A stretch of 64,000 bases of DNA. It comes from CAWELS01 sp964468205. GTDB lineage: Bacteria; Acidobacteriota; Terriglobia; Bryobacterales; Bryobacteraceae. This document shows, one piece after another, positions 54,311-62,829 of the stretch (positions are counted from its first letter, which is position 1; every line of letters begins with the position of its first letter). The notes beneath the pieces were generated by a model. That model saw only the letters and a program-made list of their open reading frames with translations. It did not search any database and was not told where the DNA came from. The translations under genes were made by a program, and so were the position numbers. The stretch is taken from NCBI GenBank assembly GCA_964468205.1, contig CAYXVG010000036.1, forward strand, positions 1 to 64,000. Direction: 5' to 3'.

Positions 54311-55039
54311 CTAATCAAACCGCCAACGCCGGATGCAGAGCAAGTGGGCGCGTGCAGTGATGGCCGCGGAGCAATTGTCTGCAACCGCGATATTCGCCAT
54401 GCTCCAGCGGCTGGCCTCGCTTGCTCCGCCGGGCAGATCGAGCAGTGCCGCTGGCTCGTCCGGCAGCAGCGACACAGTGAAGTTGTCGAGCCCGAACGAC
54501 AGCCCTTCTCCGGTGGCTTTCAGGAAAGCCTCCTTCCGCGTCCAGCAGCGGAAAAAGGCCCGCTCACGCTCCCGCGGGGGCAGGGAAGTGAGGGCTGCGT
54601 TCTCCGCCGCGGAAAAGAACCGGCGCGCCACCCCCTCCGGCATGCCCCGATGAATCTCAATGTCGGCGCCGATCTCCCCCTCCTTCGTAATCGCCGCCAG
54701 CGCCAGCTCTCCGGAGTGTGCGAGATTGAACTGAATCCGCGGTTCCGGCTCGTTAAGGTACGGCTTGCCGCGCGGGCCGTGCCGAAATGCGACTTCCCCA
54801 GGGCTGGCTCCGAGGTAGCGGCCAAGAATCGTCCGCAGTGCCGCGTGCGCCATGACAAACCTCCGCCGGTGGCGTTCGAAGCGAAAGCGCCGGGCGCGCT
54901 CCTCCTCCTCCGCGGAGAGAAGAGCGGCGGCCCGTGCAATGTCCTCCTCGGACGCCTTGAGCCTCGCCAGCCACACGTGCGCCTCTCCGCCCTCGATTAC
55001 TGGAGCTTCGGGCGCGGCCACCCAGGGTTCAATCCGCAT
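54311..55039 (-). CDS. 4'-phosphopantetheinyl transferase, Sfp type
   Basis: Starting at ATG 55039 gives 242 residues. The signature motifs are IQFNLAHSGELALAA, IGADIEIHRGMPEG (Mg-binding Asp/Glu) and FFRCWTRKEAFLKATGEGLSFGL (WxxKEA). It moves phosphopantetheine from CoA to a serine of a carrier protein in fatty-acid, polyketide or peptide synthesis. It is the first gene of the five-gene operon. The aldo/keto reductase gene is divergent, its start 74 bases away. No carrier-protein or synthase genes are in the window. Confidence 0.93.
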   Translation of the reverse strand: MRIEPWVAAPEAPVIEGGEAHVWLARLKASEEDIARAAALLSAEEEERARRFRFERHRRRFVMAHAALRTILGRYLGASPGEVAFRHGPRGKPYLNEPEPRIQFNLAHSGELALAAITKEGEIGADIEIHRGMPEGVARRFFSAAENAALTSLPPRERERAFFRCWTRKEAFLKATGEGLSFGLDNFTVSLLPDEPAALLDLPGGASEASRWSMANIAVADNCSAAITARAHLLCIRRWRFD

Positions 55040-55112
55040 CTCTCGTAACCATAGCAGCCCCCGCTCCACGCGGCGGCACGCGGAACCCGCACCCATGTTA
55101 GACTCTCAGCAA

Positions 55113-56267
55113 ATGAAGATGACGGCTCGAAACTGGAACCGCCGCGAGTTTCTCGCCGCCGGCGCCTCAGCCGCATTGGCCGCGGGTCTCGCACGGAAAG
55201 CCGACGCCGCTCCGGCTGGAGCCCCCGGCGAATGGCGCAACAAGCAGGAGGGTATGGCATACCGCCGCCTCGGCAAGACCAACTTCATGGTCTCGGAGAT
55301 CGTCATGGGCGGCGTCAACATCAACCCGGACAACTGGGAGCTGATACTGCCGGCCCTCGACATGGGCCTCAACTACCTCGACACCGCTTCGAATTACGGC
55401 CGCGGCCAAAGCGAGCTCGCCATGGCCAAAGTCATCAACGCGCGGCCGCGCGACAGCTTCTTCCTCTGCACTAAGGTGAACCCTTGGTCGAGCAACCGGA
55501 ACAAGCTCTATCAGGAGATCTTCGAAAGCCTCTCCGCCTCCGAGCAGAAGCGGCTCGAGACGCTCGCGCGTAACGAGATCGAAAAGAGCCGGGCCGACGA
55601 TCCGGACTACATCTGCGACTATCTGCCGAACCAGCGCGCGAACCTGCTCCGCGCCACACTGGCCAACGTGATGGCGGAGAAGTACGGCCACAAAATCGAC
55701 CGGAACAAGCATTACAAGCAGCTCATCTTCGACAGCGTCGAGCAGAGCCTCCAGCGCCTCGGCACGGACCACGTCGACATCCTCACCTGCCCGCACGGCG
55801 CGGACACCGGTTACGAAGTGTCGGCTCATCCGGAGATCTTCGAAGCGTTCGAAAAGCTGAAACAGCAGGGTAAAGCGCGCCACCTCAGCGTCAGCGCGCA
55901 CACCGGCCCCGGCGGAGTCCTGGAGGCCGCGGCCGAAACCGGCGTCTACTCCATGGCCATGGTCGCCTACAATATCGTCAACAGCCGCTTCATGGAAGGC
56001 TCGCTTAAGAAGGCGCAGGCCGCCGATCTCGGGGTAATCTCGATGAAGTCCGCCCGCGCCGTTCACAACGGACGCGGCCAGGGAATCGAGGATGACCCGC
56101 GGCGGGTGAAGATGATCGAGGATGCGGTGCCCGGGCCGCTGAGCGTCCCGCGAAAAGCCTATCTGTGGGTGTTGCGGAATCCGTCGGTGGCGGCCTCGGT
56201 CTCCAACATGATCAGCGTCGAGATGGTTAAGGAGAACCTGTCCCTCGCCGTACGGAAACCAGCCTGA
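55113..56267 (+). CDS. Tat-exported aldo/keto reductase
   Basis: I start at ATG 55113; ATG 55095 and 55119 are close alternatives. The 384-residue product begins with a Tat-like leader (NRREFLAAGASAALAAGLARKADA). The AKR fold and catalytic tetrad follow: GLNYLDTASNYG with Asp and Tyr, FLCTKVN with Lys, and ILTCPHGAD with His. An insertion of ~60 residues after the Lys segment (YQEIFESLSASEQKRLETL to YICDYLPNQ) is longer than in usual AKRs. Cofactor would be NAD(P)H, unusual for an exported enzyme; it may have been exported folded with the cofactor bound. Confidence 0.9.
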   Translation: MKMTARNWNRREFLAAGASAALAAGLARKADAAPAGAPGEWRNKQEGMAYRRLGKTNFMVSEIVMGGVNINPDNWELILPALDMGLNYLDTASNYGRGQSELAMAKVINARPRDSFFLCTKVNPWSSNRNKLYQEIFESLSASEQKRLETLARNEIEKSRADDPDYICDYLPNQRANLLRATLANVMAEKYGHKIDRNKHYKQLIFDSVEQSLQRLGTDHVDILTCPHGADTGYEVSAHPEIFEAFEKLKQQGKARHLSVSAHTGPGGVLEAAAETGVYSMAMVAYNIVNSRFMEGSLKKAQAADLGVISMKSARAVHNGRGQGIEDDPRRVKMIEDAVPGPLSVPRKAYLWVLRNPSVAASVSNMISVEMVKENLSLAVRKPA

Positions 56268-56274
56268 AATCTCG

Positions 56275-56580
56275 TCAGTCCGCTCCAGCCGTCCGGCTGA
56301 GCTTCTCTTGCAGGCCCCGCTCCTCGAGCAGCAGCCGCCGCAGCATCCGCAAGTCGTTCAAGATACGCCGGCTTCTGGCTGTGTGGAACTGGAGCCGTTC
56401 CAGCTTGTGAGCCACCAGGCGCAACGCCTCCGCGCGCCGTTCAGCCCCCGACCCTCTAGCCGCCTCAAGGTCACTATCTACCTCTCCGCGCACTTCGTCT
56501 AACGTGTCGAGCAGTAACTCGATGTACTGATGGGCGCCTTCGATCGAATCGAATGGTGTTTCAGGCTTGTAACCGATAAT
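56275..56580 (-). CDS. Small ~101-residue helical protein, probable ATT/ATC start
   Basis: The frame runs from ATT 56580 (or ATC 56577) to 56275. AGGAGG lies six bases before the ATT on the reverse strand. A perfect TATAAT lies ~25 bases upstream of that. Apart from a GTG at 56493, no ATG, GTG or TTG gives the conserved-looking N-terminus (IGYKPETPFDSIEGAHQYIELLLDTLDEVR). The protein is strongly helical and charged, with a late basic helix (FHTARSRRILNDLRMLRRLLLEERG). If ATT is used, translation is weak and may be autoregulated, as for IF3. Function is unknown. It lies between the aldo/keto reductase and the HerA-like ATPase genes. Confidence 0.55.
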   Translation of the reverse strand: MIGYKPETPFDSIEGAHQYIELLLDTLDEVRGEVDSDLEAARGSGAERRAEALRLVAHKLERLQFHTARSRRILNDLRMLRRLLLEERGLQEKLSRTAGAD

Positions 56581-56603
56581 GATCCCCCTCCTTAGACTAC
56601 CGC

Positions 56604-56609
56604 ATTATA
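56604..56609 (-). promoter_or_regulatory. TATAAT box upstream of the small helical protein gene
   Basis: The reverse strand has a perfect TATAAT at 56609-56604, with its ribosome-binding site AGGAGG about 14 bases further on. No strong -35 box is visible 17 bases upstream (TTTCTT-like at best). It supports real expression of the small gene despite its odd start codon. Confidence 0.45.
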
Positions 56610-56693
56610 ACCCCGATGGAGCCCTGAAGAAAGTTCTTTTCTCGTCGCCTTCGGCCGCGCCGCGGCAGCGGAGTCACCCCAACCGGCGTGGCG

Positions 56694-59108
56694 CTACCAG
56701 GCAGGGGCGCTGTTCTGATCTGCGTCCGTCCAGTACGGCAGCCACGTGAGCGCCGCCATCTTCACCGTGATGTTCGTCTTCCTGGGGCGCAGCTCCACAA
56801 CTTCAAATTCTTCCCGACGCGGGTCGACACGTTCCTCGATCAGCCGCGCCTCGCCTTCGAACTCCTCTTCCAGCGCAGCCAGTTGCTGGCGGTAGGCCTC
56901 CACATTCTTCTTCGCCCTTTCGACGTCGCCGGCTTCCTTCCCCGTACGGCTAACCGACCGCATCGCCGTCCCCGCCCTGCTCACGTTCGTCCGCGACGCG
57001 ATCTTCCGGCCAAATAAAGCGCCCACCAGCGTGGCGCCGATCGAGATAGCCGACTGCATCTTCTGCTGGCTCGCCTGTTGCGCCTCGCGCTCAACCACCG
57101 CCTCGGCCTTGCGGATCTTCTCCTCGAGCCGGGCGATCCTCACTGCGTACTTCTTCCGCAACTTCTCAATTTGGCTGTCCCTCTCTTCGCGGGCGGCGAT
57201 GTCGAGCCGGATCCGGAATTCCCGCTCGTTCTCCCCGGCCTCGGAAACAGCCCCCAGACTGGGACTCTTCCAGAGAGTGAGCGTTTGGGTCGTGTAGAGC
57301 CACTGGACGAAACTCCGCTGCCAGGCTGCGTAGCTTCGGCTCCTTGCCGCGGCGGGCGGAAGATCCTCATATTGGGCCGCGCCGTACGGCTCCTGCTCCA
57401 GATCCCCTGCGGCAAGCTCGAGAGCCTCCGCAAACTCCCAGTCGACGGGCGTCGCCGAGGATTCGATGGGCGTCCAGAAAGCGTAGTCAAGGCTTGTGTT
57501 GCATTTCAGCCGCGCGTTCGAGTACAGGATTCCCGCAAACCCGGCCAGCGCCGGCTGGTAGGAAAGCGTGGCGCCGCGCGGAGCCGGCCGGCGCACCGGC
57601 GCGAAAAACTCGCGCACATCCGGAGGCGTCACCGGGCGCTCCCGCACGGGCGGCTCAACCCGGACGGCATCGGCCACCGGTGGACCCGCGGCCACCCCCC
57701 TGCGCTCCCCCGTCAGGCGCTTGATCTGCTCGCGCGTCAGCGGCCCCGGCAGATAGGAGAGCGCCCACCGCGTATGGAACACCTCCGGCCCCTGCTCATG
57801 CACGTTGTACATCAGGAACACCCGCTTGCCCAGGCCGGCGAGCATTCCCTCGGCCGCTTTCCGGTCGAACTCCAGCCCGCTGCCCGCCGCTGCGCCTTCC
57901 AGGCCGTCGATCACCCGCTCCTGATCCCGGTCCGTCTGCAAGCGCCCGACAAACCAGGTGCCCATGTTGCTCATCGCCTTATAATCGAGGTCCTTCGGAT
58001 TCTGCGTCGCCAGAACCACGCCGAGGCCGAACGCCCGGGCTTGCTTGAGCAACGTCATCATCGGAGCCTTGCTCGGCGGGTTTGCCACCGGCGGCAGGTA
58101 GCCGGCGATCTCATCCATGTAGAGCAGCGCCCGCAGGCTGGTGGTTCCCGCCTGCCGCCGCATCCAGCTCACGGTCTGGTTGAGCAGCGTGGAGACGAAG
58201 AACATGCGCTCGGCGTCGTTCAGGTGAGCGATCGTGAAAATGGAGTGCCGCGGCCGCCCATCGGCGGTGTAAAGCATCCGGTCAATATCGAGAGGCTCCC
58301 CGGCAAGCCAGGCTTCGAAACCGGGCGACGCCAGCACGTTATTCATCGTCATCGCCAGCGTGAAACGCTCCCGGGCCGGGTAGAAGGACTCCAGGTCCAT
58401 CATGCCGACCTGCTCCAACGGCGGCTTCTGGATCTCCAGGATCAAATCCCCGAACGCGAGCGAGCGGTTCTCGCTCCAAGCCTTATCGAGGATCAATGAG
58501 AGCAGGATGTGCTCGCGGCTCCGCACGGGATCGGCGTCGAGTCCCAGCAGCCCGAGTAGCGAGGTAACCGTCGCCTGCACCCTCTCGCGCATTAGCTCCC
58601 GGTCCTCCCGCACCGCCGGCGCCGGCGCGTCAAACGACTTCAACAACGACACCTGCAGGCCAGACTCGCTGCCCGGCGTATACACCGCGAAATCCGCCGC
58701 CTCCCGCAACCGCCGGATCCGCCCGCCGTCCTGATCCCACTGCGCAAGACCGTTTTTCCAAAGCTCCGCCTGGCCGGCCGCATACTCCTCCGGCGTCACC
58801 CCCTTTTGCTCCGCCGCCCCTTCCGGAATCCACGGTGCAAACTCCTCGCCGCTCAGCCCGGGAAAGTTGAGCAGCAGGTTCGTCAGATCCCCCTTCGGAT
58901 CGACGATGATCGCCGGAATCCCGTCAATCGCCGCCTCCTCGAGCAGCACTACGCACAACCCCGTCTTACCGCTGCCCGTCATCCCGAAGCACGCCGCGTG
59001 CGTCACCAGGTCCTTCGAGTCATAAAGCAGCAGTTCGTCTCTGATTTTCTTGCTGGAAAGATCGTAATTCCGGCCCAGGTAAAATGCGCCGAGCTTCTCG
59101 TAGTTCAT
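56694..59108 (-). CDS. HerA-like ATPase (DUF853 type) with C-terminal coiled coil
   Basis: The 804-residue protein is a P-loop ATPase of the HerA/FtsK superfamily. Walker A is GMTGSGKTG (~42-50), Walker B is ALLYMDEIAG (~340), and a sensor/arginine region is ATQNPKDLDYKAMSNMGTWFVGRLQTDRDQERV. A C-terminal third follows with an acidic/basic coiled coil (~660-700, EREERDSQIEKLRKKYA) and a small membrane-like helix (SAISIGATLVGALFGRK). Related ATPases occur in T4SS, DNA translocases and bacterial defence systems. Tail composition hints at membrane association. It is ~450 bases from the TIR gene, same strand. Confidence 0.85.
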   Translation of the reverse strand: MNYEKLGAFYLGRNYDLSSKKIRDELLLYDSKDLVTHAACFGMTGSGKTGLCVVLLEEAAIDGIPAIIVDPKGDLTNLLLNFPGLSGEEFAPWIPEGAAEQKGVTPEEYAAGQAELWKNGLAQWDQDGGRIRRLREAADFAVYTPGSESGLQVSLLKSFDAPAPAVREDRELMRERVQATVTSLLGLLGLDADPVRSREHILLSLILDKAWSENRSLAFGDLILEIQKPPLEQVGMMDLESFYPARERFTLAMTMNNVLASPGFEAWLAGEPLDIDRMLYTADGRPRHSIFTIAHLNDAERMFFVSTLLNQTVSWMRRQAGTTSLRALLYMDEIAGYLPPVANPPSKAPMMTLLKQARAFGLGVVLATQNPKDLDYKAMSNMGTWFVGRLQTDRDQERVIDGLEGAAAGSGLEFDRKAAEGMLAGLGKRVFLMYNVHEQGPEVFHTRWALSYLPGPLTREQIKRLTGERRGVAAGPPVADAVRVEPPVRERPVTPPDVREFFAPVRRPAPRGATLSYQPALAGFAGILYSNARLKCNTSLDYAFWTPIESSATPVDWEFAEALELAAGDLEQEPYGAAQYEDLPPAAARSRSYAAWQRSFVQWLYTTQTLTLWKSPSLGAVSEAGENEREFRIRLDIAAREERDSQIEKLRKKYAVRIARLEEKIRKAEAVVEREAQQASQQKMQSAISIGATLVGALFGRKIASRTNVSRAGTAMRSVSRTGKEAGDVERAKKNVEAYRQQLAALEEEFEGEARLIEERVDPRREEFEVVELRPRKTNITVKMAALTWLPYWTDADQNSAPAW

Positions 59109-59564
59109 GCCTTCGGGGCTTCTCCTCCATCAATGGATTAACGTGATAGTAGCGCAGTGAACACCGCGATGGTCATTTCCATGGGCCTGCTCCGGCTGCT
59201 CTCGATCGACGATTCCCCGCCGGCGGATCTGACTGAACCGCCCGCCCCTCCAGCGCCGGTCAATCTCGATTGCTCGCCAACTCTGCCGGCATTCAAACCC
59301 CCTCTTCGACTGAGTGTCAGCACCTTGCGCGACACCGGAACAGCCCTCATTACCGCTGTGGCGCAAACATTTGGGTCGGCGGGACCGCAGCCACCTGTGC
59401 AGACTCCGCAACGCGGGGAGCGTTCCAGGAACCCCTGCTGGAGCGAAAACCCATTCGCCTATGAAGTACTTTCCCGCTATGCCACCGCTCACCGGCGGCG
59501 CTCGACGGACGGGACCTTCGAGACTCGACCTGGCCCAACTTCACGAGGAGCGTGCGGGCTGATC
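59109..59564. other. Gap of ~456 bp with no recognisable gene
   Basis: The HerA-like start and the TIR-gene stop lie on either side. Frames open here on both strands (e.g. 59157-59621 plus, 59130-59492 minus) have low-complexity Pro/Ser/Arg content and no recognisable motif. It may hold the promoter of the HerA-like gene or be remnants of a decayed sequence. I see no terminator with a T-run. Confidence 0.5.
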
Positions 59565-60623
59565 TCACCGCTTCAGTCGCATCACCTGGATAACCGCCAG
59601 CACGCACGCTGCGAAACTTAGCATCATCACAACATGGGCTGCCCGCAGCAGGAGTACGTTCCACCGGATGGAATCCCGTGTCCAGAGCCTCTCTACCTCG
59701 CCGCCGGCATCCATGATCAACTGCTCCAGCGTCATCTCCCGGTGCGCTGCCAAGTACTGCCGGGCGATTGCTGTCGCCTCGGAACCCACCACCACTGGCG
59801 TTGATTCATAGGGCGCCGTGAAGGTTGACCACAACCACTGGTAGGCGGAAAGAGCGCCGATGCCGCACGCCAGACACGCCAGCGCCATCACGGTGAGTCG
59901 GCGCGGCCTGTCGGGATCTGGCTTCATCCGCAGCAGTGCGAGGATGACGGCGGCCGCCAACAGTACGATCGCCGCCACGGGGCCGGCCGCTCGGCTTCCT
60001 TCTGCCGTCAGGTCCGCGGGCGGAGGCCAGTAATAGCTCATCACACCCGCTGCGGCACACACGCCGATCTGCCCCACTAGAACCGGCGATTCGCGGATCT
60101 GCCGCGCCACGGCCGCATGCATCGAAGGCGACCTCGCCTTCAGACCGGTGCACTCCTCTAGCGCGCCGACCAACTTCCTAACGTCACCCTCGAAGTGGCT
60201 GTGCCGGACTTCGATTGCGTTGCACCGGGTCAGCCGCTGCAACTCCTCGGGGAGATCCTGCGGATCGGGCATCTGCGCCCCGCCCACCAGGACGGGGATC
60301 ACCGGAATTCCCCGTCGAAGTGCCGAGGCAACCTCCAGCCGGACGTAGTCGTTCGGATCCTCCAGACGGCGACGTCCCCTGGCGTCTTCTATCCGCGGCC
60401 AACCCGGGCCAATCATCACCAGGACAACGGAACAGTTTCTGATCGTCTCTTCAATCGTGCGCACGAAATCCTGCCCGGCGCGAATGGAGTCCACGTCATG
60501 AAACACCGCCTCCGCGCCGAAGGCCGCGCCCAGGCGGTCGAAGATCCGCCCGGTGTGGCCGGCGCTATCCTGCCGGCGGTAGCTGAGGAAAACCTTGGCG
60601 CTCACGGTACTGGAATCTGCCAT
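59565..60623 (-). CDS. TIR-domain protein with four C-terminal membrane helices
   Basis: The 352-residue protein has a TIR domain (residues 9-150): KVFLSYRRQDSAGHTGRIFDRL, AVFHDVDSIRAGQDFVRTIEETI, VLVMIGPGWPRI and NDYVRLEVASALRRGIPVIPVLV, in which E97 sits where TIR-NADases carry the catalytic glutamate. Four membrane helices follow at ~181-199, ~212-231, ~243-265 and ~322-346. TIR domains in bacteria often act in anti-phage immunity or toxicity by cleaving NAD+, and a membrane anchor may place the activity near the envelope. Its first 22 bases overlap the ankyrin gene upstream. Confidence 0.9.
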   Translation of the reverse strand: MADSSTVSAKVFLSYRRQDSAGHTGRIFDRLGAAFGAEAVFHDVDSIRAGQDFVRTIEETIRNCSVVLVMIGPGWPRIEDARGRRRLEDPNDYVRLEVASALRRGIPVIPVLVGGAQMPDPQDLPEELQRLTRCNAIEVRHSHFEGDVRKLVGALEECTGLKARSPSMHAAVARQIRESPVLVGQIGVCAAAGVMSYYWPPPADLTAEGSRAAGPVAAIVLLAAAVILALLRMKPDPDRPRRLTVMALACLACGIGALSAYQWLWSTFTAPYESTPVVVGSEATAIARQYLAAHREMTLEQLIMDAGGEVERLWTRDSIRWNVLLLRAAHVVMMLSFAACVLAVIQVMRLKR

Positions 60624-61573
60624 TCCTCCTGTGCGCTTTCTCCTCCCACCGTAATGGTCTGGGGCTTGCTGAGCTTCTCGCTGCCGGGCATCTTTGCGGT
60701 CACAACGTACCGGCCTGGCGGCATGGAGTGCCGCGCCGGGCTGCTCAGGTTCGGGAACAGCTCGAATTCCACATCGGGAAAGTGGGCCATAAACTTCGAC
60801 AAATAGAACAACTGCCAGCCGGGAGACGGCTCACCCTCCCTCACGGTGTGGACCGCCACCGGCGCAACCCTCGCCGCATCGTGTAACCGGCAGTCGGCGG
60901 CCTTCACCGCCAGGTCCTGGGCAACGTCCTGTAGAATCGCCAGTGCCCGTTCGGTTTCGTTCATCTGTGCGATTTTTCCCAGCGCGCCGCCGATCGCTTC
61001 GAGCTCTTTCATGTACGCTGCGGCGCCTTCGAAGCCGGCGGGCCAGCGATCGAACAGATACCAGAGATCCTGGCGTAAGTCTGCGGCCAACAGGTTAACC
61101 CTACTGTCTGCTGATCCGTGCCGCCCCTCAACACTGCACAGTTGCCCGCTGATCTCGAACAGGGTTCGCTTCCTTCTCGCCACCCGGCTCTCCGAATGCA
61201 TCGTGGCATCCTGCTCCGCAAGCAGCGCAAAGGCAGAGTCCTGGCAGAAGTAGGCCGCTATCTCCAACGGCGTCGCATCGGATGGGAACCATTCCAAGGC
61301 CACCCTATCGTCAATGTACCTACCCGAGACCGCTAGGTTCGGGTCGGCGCCAGCGGACAGCAGCAGCCGCATGATGTCCACATGTCCGTGGCGTGCGGCT
61401 GCGATCAGCGGGGTCAGATTGTTCTCACGCCGGTTCACGTCGATCCCCTGTTCCAGCAACCGTTTAACCGCGTCTACGTCGCCCTTCCGCGACCCTTCCA
61501 CCAGTTGCGCGTCGGCGGCACAACAGAGGAGAAGCGCCATTGGCAGAATGAATCTCCCCGCGCTAGTCGGCAT
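60602..61573 (-). CDS. Exported ankyrin-repeat protein
   Basis: ATG 61573 gives 323 residues and a clean signal peptide ending near AADA (residue 22). Two to three ankyrin repeats follow (residues ~25-85): LVEGSRKGDVDAVKRLLEQGIDVN, NNLTPLIAAARHGHVDIMRLLLSAGADPN, and a weaker one at ATPLEIAAYFCQDSAFALL. The remaining ~200 residues contain a helical region (ALGKIAQMNETERALAIL) and a C-terminal beta-type domain (MPPGRYVVTAKMPGSEKLSKPQTITVGG). The downstream TIR gene overlaps by 22 bases, so the two are co-translated. The ankyrins may sense or bind a ligand outside the membrane that the TIR protein spans. Confidence 0.88.
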   Translation of the reverse strand: MPTSAGRFILPMALLLCCAADAQLVEGSRKGDVDAVKRLLEQGIDVNRRENNLTPLIAAARHGHVDIMRLLLSAGADPNLAVSGRYIDDRVALEWFPSDATPLEIAAYFCQDSAFALLAEQDATMHSESRVARRKRTLFEISGQLCSVEGRHGSADSRVNLLAADLRQDLWYLFDRWPAGFEGAAAYMKELEAIGGALGKIAQMNETERALAILQDVAQDLAVKAADCRLHDAARVAPVAVHTVREGEPSPGWQLFYLSKFMAHFPDVEFELFPNLSSPARHSMPPGRYVVTAKMPGSEKLSKPQTITVGGESAQEEWQIPVP

Positions 61574-61767
61574 GAGTATGCCCCCCAAATCCTGCCATCA
61601 TCCTCCCACTGTTTCAGAAGATTGGCAACCGTCGCGAGGAGGTGGAGTGAAACAGGAGAAAACCACCCCCCCTGCTCCCCCGCCCAACCCGAAACCCCAA
61701 GCAAAACAACCCACCTCCACCCTCGTTCACGCGATCATAACCAAGTCGTGCTACTCATGGAAAGAAC

Positions 61768-62778
61768 ATGGTGAACAAATTCCGGCCCTGGACCATCCGC
61801 GGCGCGCTCCTTCTCTTCGCGGCGATCTTCTGGTTTGCCGCCACGCAATCCCAAGCGCAGCCAGAGAACGAGTGGCGCTGGTACAAAGGCAATCTCCACA
61901 CGCACACCATACACAGCGATGGTGACAGCTCCCCCGAGGTCGTCGTGCGCTGGTATAAAGAGCACCGTTACCACTTCCTCGTGTTGAGCGACCACAACTA
62001 CTTCACCGAGCCGGGCGGACTCAACTCCGTCCTCGGAGCATCCGAACGCTTCCTGCTTATTGGCGGCGAAGAGGTGACCTCGAAGTTCGAGCAAAATGCG
62101 GTCCACCTGAACGCCTACGGCATCAGCAGGCTGGTTCCGCCCGAGTTCGGCTCCTCCGTGCTCGACACCATCCAGCAGAACGTCAACGCCATCGAAGCTG
62201 CGGGCGGCCTCTCCGCCCTCAACCATCCCAACTTCCGCTGGTCCGTCAGCCCCGACGAAATGGCCGCCGTCAAAGGACTAGACTTCTTCGAGGTCTACAA
62301 CGGACACCCCACCGTCCACAACGAAGGCGGCGGCGGCCACCCGGGCCTCGAGCAGATGTGGGACGTGGCCCTCACCGCCGGGCGGCGGATCCTCGCCGTC
62401 GCCACCGATGACGCCCATGTATTCAAGCGATGGGGTCCCGAGTACTCCAACCCCGGCCGCGGCTGGGTCCGCGTGCGCGCTAGGGAACTCACCAGCGAAG
62501 CAATTGTCGAAGGCCTCCGCGCCGGCAACTTCTATGCTTCCACGGGAGTCGAACTCACGGATGTCGAGCGGGATGGCGGACTGCTTCGCGTGCGGATCGA
62601 GCCGGATGGCGACTTTCGCTATACGACCCGCTACTACGGAGCCGGCGGAAAGCTGCTGGAGGAAAGCTCCGGCTTGGAGTCCCAATATAAACTGAAGCCC
62701 GGCGACCGCTACGCCCGAGCCACCATCACCGACTCCGCCGGCCGCCGCGCCTGGACCCAGCCTGTCTTCGCCCACTGA
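61768..62778 (+). CDS. Exported PHP-domain protein
   Basis: The 336-residue protein has a signal peptide ending at about QSQAQ (residue 31). A PHP metallo-phosphoesterase domain follows: GNLHTHTIHSDGDSSPEVVV (HxH motif), HFLVLSDHNYF, IGGEEVT, SALNHPNFRWS and ILAVATDDAHVF. Several His and Asp metal ligands are visible. A C-terminal ~80-residue beta domain (VELTDVERDGGLLRVRIEPD) may bind carbohydrate. It may hydrolyse phosphate esters in the periplasm. It lies divergently from the ankyrin gene; the 194-base spacer holds no gene. Confidence 0.88.
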   Translation: MVNKFRPWTIRGALLLFAAIFWFAATQSQAQPENEWRWYKGNLHTHTIHSDGDSSPEVVVRWYKEHRYHFLVLSDHNYFTEPGGLNSVLGASERFLLIGGEEVTSKFEQNAVHLNAYGISRLVPPEFGSSVLDTIQQNVNAIEAAGGLSALNHPNFRWSVSPDEMAAVKGLDFFEVYNGHPTVHNEGGGGHPGLEQMWDVALTAGRRILAVATDDAHVFKRWGPEYSNPGRGWVRVRARELTSEAIVEGLRAGNFYASTGVELTDVERDGGLLRVRIEPDGDFRYTTRYYGAGGKLLEESSGLESQYKLKPGDRYARATITDSAGRRAWTQPVFAH

Positions 62779-62829
62779 CCGGCCGGCCGCCCCGTGTTCC
62801 AGCCCGGGCCGCGCTCCTCCGGCAACCGC

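Noticed and set aside
57078..58499. 473-residue plus-strand open frame under the HerA-like ATPase
   Set aside because: Shadow of the ATPase gene; no motif and atypical composition.
59157..59621. 154-residue plus-strand open frame between HerA-like and TIR genes
   Set aside because: Low-complexity Pro/Ser/Arg sequence, no motif, no strong ribosome-binding site, overlaps the TIR gene end.
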